A DNA stretch of 64,000 bases from Isoetes taiwanensis (lineage: Eukaryota > Streptophyta > Lycopodiopsida > Isoetales > Isoetaceae): assembly GCA_021234155.1 (NCBI GenBank), contig JAJEKV010000002.1, positions 42,709,203 through 42,773,202 on the forward strand. Direction: 5' to 3'. Position numbers and translations under genes: made by a program. The notes beneath the pieces are model-generated. The model saw nothing but the letters and a program-made list of their open reading frames with translations. It was not told where the DNA came from and searched no databases. Of this stretch, positions 23,546 through 34,899 are shown piece after piece. The first letter of the stretch is position 1; the number at the start of each line of letters is the position of its first letter.

Positions 23546-24299
23546 AATGACCTCTTGTTTAAGGTGCCCCCAAACTTTATTTTGGGGAAATCAAAGGCTG
23601 GATTTTCAAATGCTCAATTGGGTTACTTCTATTTCAATGCATGGATACATGGATCAACGAAATGACTCGTCGAAAAAATACATCGTATAGTACAATTACT
23701 TCTGTTAAGAAATTCATGAGAGTAGGTGCAATCTGAAATTAAAACACAACAATGTTATCAGGTGAAACTTATTTGACAAATTGTTTATTGACTCGACTTT
23801 TTGCGAATTATCATTAATCTCAATTATCTCTTTTTTCCTACCTTTTAAACATGAGTTTAAAATGAAATGTTTTTAAGCTCTTCATGCACTATTGCTGACT
23901 CTCCCCAATGTTGACGTCTCATGCAAATTAATCATGTTTTTTGTTGGACAATGGGTGCAAGCACATGGACATTAGAGAGTTACTAGGATTCTCTACGATT
24001 ATCGATCCCATTATGGATTTTTGAAACAAGAGACATTCACGAAAATTTGAAGTACATTTGACTGCTCATATAAAGTTTGAAAATTTTTCTGAAAAGCACA
24101 ACCTTTTCACTAAATAATATTACAAACGCAAAAAATTTACCCTATAAAATTTTAACCATCCAACCTAACATTTAGCCAGTTTGTGAGTTTTTAAAACACG
24201 GGAATTTTGATAAGAATTAGAAATTCTAGGATATGTAAATCAAACTTAATCTAAAACTTGAACAAAAAGCATACTTAAAGACAGAAGGGAGAGTGATGG
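23546..24299. other. AT-rich intergenic stretch
   Basis: No coding region or clear repeat was recognised. Confidence 0.3.
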
Positions 24300-24455
24300 A
24301 TGCGCCCTAGGGTTCATATCTTGAGCTACAGACCTCGGATTACGGTGTTTTTTGGCTCTTTGGAAAGTTGATTCAGAGCTCTTTCCAAAGGTGTGTGGCA
24401 TCATAGGTTTTAGGTTTCGGCTGATAGTCTTTTCGGCCCTGACAGTTTCGGCTCT

Positions 24456-26006
24456 ATGGCGTCAACTTCCAAGCTGCCTGTAAAACCTCCTGTATCCATG
24501 CAGGTGCAGGGGGCAAATTTGGCGATGCATGTTAACCCTCTGGCTTATAGCGAGAATGTCTTTCAAGACGGTGATTTCCCTGCTTTGGCGCCCTCGGTTG
24601 GTGCACCGAAGAGTACAAGTGCGTTGAATAGCGGTAATGCTTCTGTGGATGGTGCCTCGGCGCCAGCTCGTGCCAATTCTAGCAAAGATCAGTCCCGTTC
24701 GCTTCCTTGGAGGTCCTCAACTTCTGGAATAAATGCTAGCAGGGAGCGCTTTAGTGATTTGATCAAGAAGGACTTGTCATCAACTACGTCTGCTGTGCGT
24801 ATTGCTACAGCTATTGATGTGATGATTCATGACAATAAGAGAGATCTCAGTAATCTTTTGGGTGAGTTGCGAGCAAAGGAGACTCAGTTGGAGCTTCAGT
24901 TACCTTCTGTTGAAGTTTTCTATCAGCCTGAAATGTGTAAGAATACTCTTCAAGCGTCTGGGTACAATGTGGTTGAGATTGATCATGACTTACACAAGAA
25001 GTGTATTAGTAACTTGTTGTCGTTTAGTGTGGTTGGTCAATATACTGGAGCATTTCTTGATAGTAGGAAGCTTGGCTATTGGTTGACTGGTCATCTTCAG
25101 AGATTAGGGTTGCCACCTTATCGTACTTTAAAGATGCTAGATAAGAAGTTCTTTTTGATCGTTTTTGATGATGATGTGGCTGTGGAGCAATTTGTGGCAC
25201 GTGGTGTGGACCCAATGTGGAGTGATTATATTTTGTACTAGCCTTACTCGCCTGGATTTTCTCCTGGTACGACTCCTGCACTTAGGATGCCATGTTGGTT
25301 TTCTATTCCTAATCTTCCTCCTGATCTCTTGGTGCCGGAGTTTTTTATCAGCATTGCTAATGGTCTGGGTACTCATCTGGCCCATTCTATTGTTGATGGT
25401 GCCAAAATTTGTGTTTCTCTTCCTTCTGGTCGTGGTCTTCCTGACTGTGTGGTTGTGAAAAGTGGCCCTATCTTTCTGAAGTATGCTTTGCAGTTGCTCA
25501 ATGGCCCTCAGCTTGCTGATTTATTTCCTCAACTTGCTTTATTTGCAAATTTTCGTGCTAAGAGAGATCGCCCTGCAATGGTCCCTTCTTCCTCTATGCC
25601 GCCTACCTCTGTTGTGGCCCCTTTACCCTCTGTTGTTCCTTCTGCTAATGCTACTGCTACCTCTGTTGTTGCTACTCCATCTGCTGCTAAAACCACTATC
25701 CCACAGAAGATTGTGCATACTCCGCTTTTGAAGAGGATGCTAGGGCTAAGTTCTGAGAAGATCCGGGAATTGCAAGAGCGGCATGAAAATGTTCAAGAGC
25801 ATCACGAAAATGCCCAAGAGGGATGGACAAATGTTAATTGGAAAAGAGCTGCACGCAATAAGGCTAGTCAACATGTGTCTCATGTCATGAGCGTTTCTGA
25901 TAATTTGCATGGAAGGGTGGAGCAGAGAGGAGGCTCTCCCTTGCCGCCACCCAACAAAATAATGGGGGGTAGAGCGGAGGGGAGGCTCTCCCTCACCAAG
26001 TCTTGA
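24456..26006 (+). pseudogene. LINE ORF1 (DUF4283-like Gag)
   Basis: ORF1 proteins bind the element RNA. The frame opens at MASTSKLPVKPP and holds a Ser/Ala-rich N-terminal region with FQDGDFPALAP. A DUF4283-like fold follows (LLSFSVVGQYTG, YWLTGHLQRLGLPPYRTLKM, FFLIVFDDDVAVEQFVARG), with MPCWFSIPNLPPDLL after it. A TAG stop at 25239-25241 breaks the frame in the middle of that domain, but the same frame continues to 26006. The expected C-terminal CCHC knuckle is not visible. A coiled-coil-like ELQERHENVQEHHENAQ segment lies at about 25770-25820. Confidence 0.8.
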
Positions 26007-26156
26007 ACATAACAATGGAAGGGTGGAACAGAGAGGAGGCTCCCCCTTGCCAATTTCCAGGACGAGGTGGGCCGACCTCCCTTCAGAACCATGCGAGATG
26101 GACATGGTTGAGGCTGGCTCTATTGGTATGGAGGTGGAACATAATATTTTGGCCAC

Positions 26157-27508
26157 ATGAACCTGTTGTCTTGGAATGTGAGGGGAGTGGCTTCTTTCCC
26201 AAGTAAAAGAAGCAGGTTGTCTCTTTACATCTAAGTTTTCTCGACCTTTTGTTGCCTCCAAGAGCATAAATGCCTTGCATGATGATGTACATAAAGTAGC
26301 TAATGTATTTGGACGGGACTATAATGTCTTGGTGTCTGCTGCTGATGCATCTAAGGCTGGTGTGCTTACTGCATGTAAGTCGTCTGTGGATGTCACTTTT
26401 ACTCAAACAGATAGGTTCGGGCGGTGGATAATAGTCAAATGGAAAGATGAGGGCCAAGAATGGGGTTTGATAAATGTATATGCTCATAATAGACCTCGTC
26501 AGCGTGGTGCTTTGTGGGCAACTCTGAGGAGTAAAGTTCTCCAGCTTGGGCAGAATGTTGCATGGTTGCTCGTTGGCGACTTCAATATGGTCGAGTTGGA
26601 AAGAGATAGAAGTGGTCGCGGCTCTGAAGTGGTGCAAGGATTCGAGCGAGAATAATGGCTACGCCTTTTACATGATGGTCAGTTTATAGAGATTGATGGT
26701 GATCAGTCATTTACGTGGTGTAATGGTTGGACAGGAGCTGGCAGAGCTTATGCAAGGCATGATAGAGGATATTTTAATACTTGTGCAGCTGCTCGGCTAG
26801 CGGATTTTCGTCGCTCAAATCTTCTGGATAGCTCCGTATCTGATCATAATCCACAACTTCTAACTAATGATGTGGCTCAGTGTCATCGACCTACCAGGAC
26901 CTACTTTAAGCTTAATTGCAAGTATTTGGAGGATGATGAGTTCAAACTTGGCTGTAGTCGGGCTTGGTCTCGGGCCTTCTCACCTCGTAGGGGCATGTCG
27001 GGGGTTGTCGCAGCGTTGTCTGCAGTGAAGTCATTTGCAAAAGAATATGGGAGAGTCAGAGCTGCTGAAGCTAGAGGACTATTGACTGCATTGTACCAGG
27101 AATTAGAAGTACTCTGCACTCGTGGCCATGCTAGTGGAGTCAGAGAAAAAGAGGTATTATCTCAGATCAAGGCTATGGAAACTGTAAAAGTTACTGAAGC
27201 CAAAGTGAAGGCAGGGTTGCAGTGGTTCAAGGACGGAGATAGATGTTCCCGGTTCTTTTTTGCGGCTGCAAGAAGAAGGAAACTCGCCACTTCTATACAT
27301 TCTTTGGTGTTGCCAGATGGCACTCTTATCTCCGATCCGGTGAATCTTAAGCAGTACCTTCATCATCACTTTTCTTCGTTCTTTGCACGACACCCGTTGC
27401 CCTTTCAGAAGGACATGCAATTGGCCGTGTTGACTAAAGTGCGTCGCATTGTTTATGAAGAGCAGAGGTTGCTTCCTGAGTCTAATATCATGAAGGAGGA
27501 CTTAAAAG
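26157..27508 (+). pseudogene. LINE ORF2: endonuclease and N-terminal linker
   Basis: ORF2 starts MNLLSWNVRGVASF, the EEP endonuclease opening. A TAA at about 26232 and a frame change follow, with CLQEHK just after the stop. The 26275-26655 frame carries WGLINVYAHNRPRQR and LLVGDFNMVELERDRSG (catalytic GDFN). The same reading continues past a stop to FTWCNG and SDHNPQL at 26700-26860, the last endonuclease motif. The 26872-27508 frame is the linker before RT (QWFKDGDRCSRFFFAAARRR). The endonuclease nicks target DNA to prime reverse transcription. It is broken by stops and truncated by the Copia LTR. Confidence 0.85.
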
Positions 27509-28007
27509 TGTTGAATATATGTCATGTTGTAATTGCACTTAGGTAGTGCTTAAAGCACTTGAAGCACTTGAAGCACTTGAAGCACGATTGGGATTTGCAA
27601 ATACGACAATGGTTAATAAACCATTGAATATACATAGCAGGTCATTATAAGAACGACACCTTGCATATCCTAAAGGGGAAATATGATTCAAAGTTCCGAA
27701 TTAAGAAATGTGATGCAAGCTGCTCGTTCGGTCCGGCATAGCGGCCGGACTGAAGGTTATAAACAGAAAAAGAAGAATTGCATTGGATTATCATTGTGAA
27801 GGGGGAATACAGCAGAAGCCGGAGGACATGATATGATCCGGGCTTGGGCTGTCGAAGTGTTACAAATCAATTTCATATCTTATTTGTATGATGAGGATGC
27901 AAATGCAATAGTTCGAAGATAACTTGTGATTTATCTTGTCTATTGCTTGCTTGAATATACTAACAAGTTTATTAATTTAACTTGTTGAGTGTTGTTTGAA
28001 TTCATCA
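27509..28007 (+). repeat. 5' LTR of a Ty1/Copia element
   Basis: About 499 bp from TGTTGAATATATG to TTCATCA, followed by T and the primer site. Inside, the 9-mer TTGAAGCAC is repeated three times in tandem at about 27558-27584. An inverted pair GTCCGG/CCGGAC sits at 27731-27750. No matching 3' LTR was found in the window. Confidence 0.8.
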
Positions 28008-28008
28008 T

Positions 28009-28020
28009 TGGTATCAGAGC
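28009..28020 (+). other. Copia primer-binding site
   Basis: TGGTATCAGAGC, complementary to initiator Met tRNA, lies two bases after the LTR end. Confidence 0.9.
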
Positions 28021-28043
28021 TACAGATCCTATAAAAATTCATC

Positions 28044-29168
28044 ATGTCTAGCAGATTTGGAGCAAATCTGCTCAATGCCATTGAGGTGTTCAAGGGGGAA
28101 AGTGGTTTCCAAGTCTGGAAACAAAGTATCCGAGAAGTCCGGAGTTTGAAAACACAGTGGTATTTAGTTGATCCTAAAGCAAGCGGGGAGATCTAGTGCT
28201 AATCTTTGGTGCGGGGTCAACTAGGGGAGCGATTCAAGCTCAAGCACAGGTGATTCCACAGCTGGTGGAAGTGGTGAAGCTAGCATAGCTGCTGCAGAAA
28301 GTGCAGGTCCAACAGTCACCTCAAGTGTGTCAACTAATGAGGTAATTAAGATTAAAGAGGCTCAAGCTATCATTTGCTGTAAGGTTGGAACAGCTATTAA
28401 GCTCAAGCTTAGAGGGCTAAGCCCTAGTGAAATGTGGACCTACATGGTCACAAATTACGAAGTTAAAACATCATCCCAGATTGATGTTTTAGAGAAGCAG
28501 TTGAGGAAACTAAAGCTACATGAGAAAGATAATATAACTGAATTTTGTGAAAAATTTGATTCCATTGTAGCAGACCTAGAAGGTGCAGGTGTTATATTAA
28601 ATGAGCAATATCAATTCTTTGGCTATTTCGGGGCTATTTCTCACAATGCTTACTTGGCTACTCTTCTAAGGAATGTTGCAAGAACCAAAGATCATGCAAT
28701 ACAAATGATACGAACTGAATTTGAACAGAGGCAGTTTGGCCAAGATGAAGACGAACAAGCTGCAGAAGTGCTTTATGCAGGTAAACATAAGGAAAAGAGG
28801 GGTTTTGGCAAGGCTGGCAGGGACAAAGTTGGATCTTGTTATAATTGCAATGCATATGGTCATTTAAGCGCTGATTGTCTAAAAACAGGAAAGGAAGTTA
28901 TATGTTACAATTGTGATGGTAAAGGCCACTTTGCTTCCAGCTGTCCCAGCCCAAAGGGGCAGAATGCTAAAGGCAAAACCAGAGGCAGAGGCAGCAGGAC
29001 ATTTGTACAAAAAAGAAAGGGAAGTTCTAAAGATAATCCAGCATTGAATATACTAACAGGAGAACAAAAGGAGAAATTCCAATTACATTATGGGCTAACA
29101 AAACACCAGACTATGAAAGGCTTAAGGCCTATGGATGTCTGGCATTTGTTCATGTGCCAGATGAGTTG
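28044..29168 (+). pseudogene. Copia gag (UBN2-type) with two zinc knuckles
   Basis: The start MSSRFGANLLNAIEVFKGES followed by FQVWKQSIREV is typical of Copia gag. A TAG at 28194-28196 and a frame change follow. The frame from 28327 gives the rest: EMWTYMVTNYEVKTSSQID, LEKQLRKLKLHEKDNITEFC, and two CCHC knuckles (CYNCNAYGHLSADC and CYNCDGKGHFASSC) at about residues 170-205. A basic tail follows. After TGEQKEKFQL the reading passes into out-of-frame integrase sequence, so the protease and most of the integrase are deleted. Confidence 0.9.
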
Positions 29169-29342
29169 AGGAAGAAGCTTGATGACAAAGCTTATATTAC
29201 ATACCTGATTGGATATGACCAAGAATCGAAGGCATACAGGGTTTATGATCCAAGCAAAAGGAAAATTCTAATTAGCAGGGATGTTGTATTTGATGAAGAA
29301 CAATACTACAAGGTATTACCGGGGATCAACAATCAGGGTTAG
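29088..29342 (+). pseudogene. Copia integrase C-terminal remnant
   Basis: In a frame different from gag the sequence reads LWANKTPDYERLKAYGCLAF, then VHVPDELRKKLDDKAYITYL, IGYDQESKAYRVYDPSKRK and ISRDVVFDE. These form the conserved end of the Copia integrase region and the SH3-like segment before RT. It joins gag directly, so roughly 1.5-2 kb of pol (protease, zinc finger, catalytic core) is missing. The RT and RNase H that should follow are absent too. Confidence 0.85.
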
Positions 29343-30245
29343 ATATGGACTTCACGGTTGCAAAATCATGTTTCCACCACATATCATTGTACTGCTAATC
29401 ATTGTAGATAGTAGTCCTGCACACCATGTTATACATCCGATTTCAAACTCAATCACCTTATTTGGTATCATACCCCTACTATCTTTTCCCAAGTTTAATG
29501 GATATAATAATATGTAAGCATTATGGGAGTATTCACCATAAAGAACACCCACAAGGGTTTGCATACCCATGATTTCAAAATCCTTATGGGGCCACTATGT
29601 TCCAATCCAGAGGAAGCCATATAATTTCATTATTAGACTCAGCAAACCTACAACTCCCCTTTTCACAGGAAGTCATTAATACCATAAATGTTATATAATA
29701 AAAAAAAAAAAAAAAAATTTAAAAGACAGTTACCAGCCCTTAAGGCCAACATTCACCACCCAACTGGGCTATCTGAGAAAGAGAAATTCCGAGAAAGAAT
29801 TCAGTTTTGGAAGATGAAACGGAAATGGGTAATTTAATGAAGCACTAGAGAATCTGCTCTAGCAATAATCAAATTTACGGAAGGAATGGTTACAGTTCTA
29901 GTTGAGTCCACAAGTAGAATATATCAAGTCTAGCCCTAAAGGCTAAAATTTACCAAGACAAATATTATGCTGCAGTCATAATAGCTGGCTCAAATGCTTC
30001 TTTTTAACATGCCTAACGTATAAGACAATTCTTGTCAACAAAGTCGTTGGCTTAAGAAATGTGCCCCTCGCCCCGGGTCGGTAGGAGGGAGGGGCACTCA
30101 GAAAAAATGGTAGAAACATACGAGTGTACAAGAGGATTTCTGGGGCCACAATTGTACATATAAACATGGGAGAGGATCCCCCCCCGAATGGCATACATAT
30201 ATAAAAGAAATATGGTAGGAGAATGAAATATATGTATAATTTCTC
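29343..30245. other. Intergenic with A-rich tail at 29700-29717
   Basis: No coding region was recognised. An A run at about 29700-29717 could be a retroposon tail. The repeat family of the next interval begins after it. Confidence 0.35.
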
Positions 30246-30960
30246 TTGACCTTATACACTCAAAAAATTAGTCCCCTGAGAAAATTAGTGGACGTTGAAG
30301 ACAAGCATATTTCTTATTATCCCATCGATCCGAGACATCGGATCGCCATTCTAGAATGGGACGAGCATGCATGTTTTGCATGCATGCGGGCGGCGCATGC
30401 TCGTTCTGGTTGGGAGTTCGCTATTTTAGGCGTTTACGCCCGACTTCTCATCGGTAGCTTCCTCTTCTCTCTCGGCGGTACCTTATTCTCTTTGAATTGT
30501 TTCGAGGCGGGGAGGGGCTTCTTCCCCCTGGGTTTGGCCAATTTGGCGTTTTTCATCTTTGTCCTTTCGGCCTTTAGCCTTCATCCTGTGACCTTCGTCC
30601 TCGATCCTAGTTGTTAAGGAAGTCCTTTGGTATTCGGGCGGTTTGTTGGTTTCATGCGAGTCCCATTCTAGAATCCCATCGATCCGAGACATCGGATCGC
30701 CATTCTAGAATGGGACGAGCATGCATGTTTTGCATGCATGCGGCGGCGCATGCTCGTTACAGTTGGGAGTTCGCTATTTTAGGCGTTTACGCCGACTTCT
30801 CATCGGGCGTTCCTCTTCTCTCTCGCATTACCTTATTCTCTTTGAACCCACCCTCCCCCACCTCTTTGTTATTGTATTTTTATCGCGTGGCACGCGCGTA
30901 ATCAGCCCCTCCACTCTGGGAGGTTTGTTTTGTCTTGTTGTTTTGTTGGTGATGTGCAGG
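30246..30960 (+). repeat. GCATGC-rich dispersed repeat, two tandem copies
   Basis: Copies at about 30323-30560 and 30675-30860 share ATCCCATCGATCCGAGACAT, then CGGATCGCCATTCTAGAATG and a GCATGCATG inverted pair. After these come GAGTTCGCTATTTTAGGCGT and CTTCTCATCGG. They are the plus-strand counterparts of the family at 3062-3800. The end GTTGGTGATGTGCAGGTACA matches the minus strand at 3060-3085. The function and class are unknown; no reverse transcriptase or transposase is present. Confidence 0.6.
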
Positions 30961-31326
30961 TACAGGTTAGCGAGCGGCATCTGTTTCGACTTTTCCATTC
31001 GTGGGTTTTGGGAGCGATTTTTATGCCTTACGTTTGTCCAAGCCCCTTGCCGAAGGCTTATCACTAGGGTTTTTCCTCGAAAACCCGAAAGGGCGGGGTT
31101 TTTTAATCCCGGTGATAAGCTTTCGGCAGGTACACTAGCCCAGTCTCTATTAGCATTGTATTTTGTTGGGGTCCAAATGATATAATTGGATTTTCCCTTT
31201 ATTTTTTATGGGTAGTCCGCATGTGTGTGGCTACCCACTATCCACCATTGTAGAAAATCTGCTGAGATGAATGAGAAGCAAGTCTAAGGCGGTTTGTTGG
31301 TTTCATGCGAGTCCCATTCTAGAATC
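30637..31326 (+). repeat. 39-bp direct repeats flanking 0.6 kb
   Basis: The same 39 bp, starting GGCGGTTTGTTGGTTTCATG and ending CCATTCTAGAATC, occurs at 30637-30675 and 31288-31326. The enclosed 0.61 kb holds one copy of the GCATGC repeat and the hairpin at 31045-31130. Confidence 0.85.
31045..31130. other. Long imperfect hairpin
   Basis: Arms of about 24 bp (31045-31069 and 31108-31130) pair with only a few mismatches; GCTTATCAC in the left arm pairs with GTGATAAGC in the right. A second hairpin (GGGTTTTT.. / ..AAAACCC) nests in the loop. It may be a foldback element end, a terminator-like structure or a small-RNA precursor. Confidence 0.6.
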
Positions 31327-31330
31327 GCAT

Positions 31331-33480
31331 GTAAGTATTTCCTACTCCTGAACAAAATCAAATTTTGAAATTTTTTGTTAAGTTTGCCTTGGGTGATTCC
31401 AAGGCGTTCCTTTCCTGATTCCTTCCATTTCCTTCTACCAGGGGGGAAATAATGTAAGATATAAGTACATTTGTAAATGCTTTTTACAAATTTTTGGTTG
31501 GAAAGAAAAAATTAATCAAAAATAAGATTTGTATGGGGGATTCTTTTTTACCAAACCATTATATGTAATATTTAAGTGCCTAAAAATAGATAAAGAAGAA
31601 AAACACTAGAGAGAGTATGTCAATTGTTTCTGCGCTCATAACTTGAGCTATCAAGGTCAGATTCAAATAATCTTGGGCTTTTTGAAAAGCTTACGTAAAA
31701 AACTTTCCATTGGCATATGATTTAACCCAGGTCTATCAAGATAGGTACCTGCTTTTTGTACTTTTCAATCCGGATATTTTTTTTGCAAAGTGCATACCAT
31801 GCAGATTTGTTGGTAATATGGTTTTTACCATAACTTTTGAATCCAATGTTCAGAAGGAAAAGGGATGTCTCTTACCTCCAATATTGAGAAGGAAAAGAGA
31901 TGTCAGTCGCTTAGTACTTGTGAATAATAGTAGTACGAGGTTGTTGAGACGCCAAATGGCAAGGCCAGGTTGATACTGGGCATCATGTTGGTGAAACCAG
32001 AGTGATGATGCTTAATAGCATTTAGCTATATGACTTTTGCTTTTAATGTTGTCGATGAAAATGCATCGACTTATTGGGCAATATAACTGGCATGTCCAAC
32101 GATATATTTTTGGTATCCTTCTAAAGTCATGATGCCAAACTTATATGATTATATAAACCGTAACAAATGCATCCAGTTATTGAGCAATATATTATTATGA
32201 TAGTATATGTAGATCTCCAACCATATACCTTGATATTCTTCTAAAGGCATGATGTCAAATTCTTAGTCTGAATGGGAATTTATGTATCTCAACAAATACA
32301 TTGATGTTTAGAATCTAAGAAAAGGTAACTACACCTTAGACTATATCTCAAGACAAATATGAAATGCATAATTCATACCTTTGGATCTATCTGCCAACCA
32401 ATACAAGACTCTATGATCAAGATGATGTTAATGTTGCTTTTTCAAGAGACTACAAATTGCATACAACAAGTAAGTTCAAGTCAATGTTAATTTCATTTTT
32501 TCAGAAGGCTAAACGCTTACAACAAAATGCATACAACGATGAAGTTAATGAAATTAACATAATACTAACTTTTTTACTCTCAGAATATGAAAATAGATTT
32601 GATTCAACATGCACATTTGTAGGTCAAATTATCCAATCTGATTTCTTGGCAAAGGTTTAGACAGCAACAACTAACAAATACAATATGTCAAATAGGAATC
32701 TTATTTCCTCAATGTAACCTTTCGAGAGCTAAATGCAAATAACACCTACCCAATGTCATTGTTCCTGCAAAAATATCCCTAACAAAGAATTTGCAAAAGT
32801 TGTAAGAACCTTTTAATAACTGCTAATGATCTGACAACAATTCGGCAATGTTTATGCAATAAGTATAATACGATTCTTGGAATTTGGGAATGTTTAAATA
32901 ATTTTACAACACCACCTCAAAGGATGAACAATATCAATATAGATAATATTAAGTACAATGGGTATGGGAGTAGAATTAACCACCCAACTGGATTCACTGG
33001 GTTATGGCAAACATAAGCGATGTGGCAAATATAAAGCTCTGACATCATGCTTACTGGCCTTCCAGGCTAATCTCGCTACTCCAAGTAGCCACATATCACA
33101 AGATAATTACAATTGGCTAAGAATTTGAAAAGAGATTTAGGCTTAGGATTGGAAAAACAAGCTCTGCTTCTCATATCATAGCAGAAGATTGGCAAGGGTT
33201 CAATGGCTTTGGCTCAGATTCATCACAAATCATAAGTTATGTTAAGCAGACACCCTATCACTACCGAATTTGAACAGTTCCAGAAACTGTACAGGCTTAT
33301 ACTGTCACAAGATGGTTTGCCATGTCATCTTTTGGTCGGCTATAAAAACTGGAGTCTCGATTTCCATTGCTAATGTTGGGCCTTTGATCGACTATTGCCC
33401 ATTTGCTTCCTTTATACCATCGTTGCCCTTTTCTATAAGGGCTTTCTTTAAATAGGTGCTCGTTGCCTTTTTTCTTAATA
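31331..33480. other. AT-rich intergenic stretch with a weak tandem repeat
   Basis: Two diverged copies of about 120 bp lie at about 32095-32150 and 32217-32270 (both contain CTTCTAAAG and CATGATG in register). The 87- and 98-codon frames here show no family features and are probably incidental. Confidence 0.3.
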
Positions 33481-33640
33481 TTAATCAATGGCCCCCTTTT
33501 TTTCTTATAATTGTGGTTGTTAATCAATCAATAAGGAAAAAAGACACGAGCATTAATCAATAAGTAAAAAGGGGGCCATTGATTATAATTGTGGCTGTTA
33601 CCCTTTTTTTCTTAATATTAATCAATGGCCCCTTTTTTTC
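33470..33640. repeat. Inverted and direct repeat around TTAATCAATGGCCCCC
   Basis: TTAATCAATGGCCCCCTTTT at 33481-33500 is inverted at 33567-33586 and repeated directly at about 33618-33637. The inverted copies are about 66 bp apart and could form a stem of 20 bp. Confidence 0.75.
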
Positions 33641-34173
33641 CTTACATGTAGTGTGGTATGTGGTCACATGTCCAGTCGGATGTTGCCTAGTGGTAACTCA
33701 CGAGGCACCTTTTTATCAATAAAGTCCCTTTTGCTTTAATGAGATATCTTCATAAAGTAGTAAGTACCTCCCTTTTACTCAAAGTCTCGATCCCATCTAC
33801 AATTACATCTGCAAATGTTTTTTACAAATTTTTGGTTGGAAAAAAGGGTTTTAATAATAAAAAATAAGATTTTTACGAGAGGTTTTTTTTATGAGTGGTT
33901 CTTTTCGTTTTGGTGTGTTGAATTTTGTCTGACCCCATCCATTGGCTATTCCTTTACAATAATATAAATGTCTTATCCATGGTGATCCTTTTCAAATATT
34001 TGAGGTACCTTAGAAATTCAACATGTTATCCTATGCCTCTTTTATATACACTTGGGGAATAGTAGGACTAGCATTCACATAATATTTGCCATACTTTTGC
34101 CATTATTTCCATAACCCATTCACCGTGGACCACTCCCTTGTACTTGCTTCGTATTAAAGTATCTATAAAGATG

Positions 34174-34415
34174 AGATTAACAAACTCAGGGCAATCAGCC
34201 CTGATTCTTATCATTAGTCTCCTATTCTGGAGTAAGTACATTGTGCTCCAGGCTCGTGCTCCTGTGGCATCTTTGTGTGCTTACACAGTTAGACGAGACA
34301 TGTAAATTTTGTACTTTTTCTCTGATTAATAAACTTTTTGGCTTTCGTCCTTCAATAAAAAAAAAAAAAAAAAAAAAAAAAAAGATTAACAAACTCAGGG
34401 CAATCAGCCTTGATT
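34174..34415 (+). mobile_element. Retroposed poly(A) insertion with 33-bp target duplication
   Basis: The 33-bp segments at 34174-34206 and 34383-34415 (AGATTAACAAACTCAGGGCA...) differ at one base. Between them lies about 176 bp ending AATAAACTTTTTGGC, CTTTCGTCCTTCAAT and a long A run (to about 34382). A duplicated target plus a poly(A) tail marks target-primed reverse transcription. The body has no coding region; it may be the 3' end of a LINE or a SINE. Confidence 0.88.
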
Positions 34416-34899
34416 ATTTGTGAATTAAGCATGAGCTTATGTGTTGACAATCACATACTTAACAAATAGAATATTTGCAAGTCCTACACATTTGAAATTT
34501 GCAAAATTACCTAATCATTACTTAAAATTTGCAAAATTACTTACAAAATAGCCAGGCAGCGATTTCTGAAAAGCAACGCATATGCGCCTAACATTTCTGA
34601 AAGCTGGAATACCATCTTCAGGTTATAACTACTTTTCTAATATAAAGCATACTGAGTTTGTTTTAAACTAGTAACGGATGCACAGTATTGCCAGGCATAA
34701 ATATGGTTTCATTGTAGGAATTGGGCTAACTTCATTGCATTTGTAATGATGTTGCCTCTTGTTGCATTTGAATGATTAGTTGTTTCTTCTTGTAGGTATT
34801 CTATGGATTCACCTTCACATTGTGTAGGGGTGGATAATAAAATGGTATTGTCCAACCTTATAAATGAGGTAGATAGAGTGCATGTTCCAGTTTGTCCAT

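Larger units (their letters stand above)
24300..27508 (+). mobile_element. LINE, interrupted by a Copia insertion
   Basis: A two-ORF non-LTR retrotransposon on the plus strand. It has a 5' leader from about 24300, ORF1 24456-26006, and ORF2 from 26157 with endonuclease and the start of the linker to RT. It is cut at 27508, where the LTR of a Copia element begins. No RT catalytic core is found beyond the Copia remnant, so the 3' part is lost. Several stops show that it is inactive. Confidence 0.85.

Noticed and set aside
32364-32660. 98-codon plus-strand frame
   Set aside because: AT-driven composition, no motif, no splice or promoter context.
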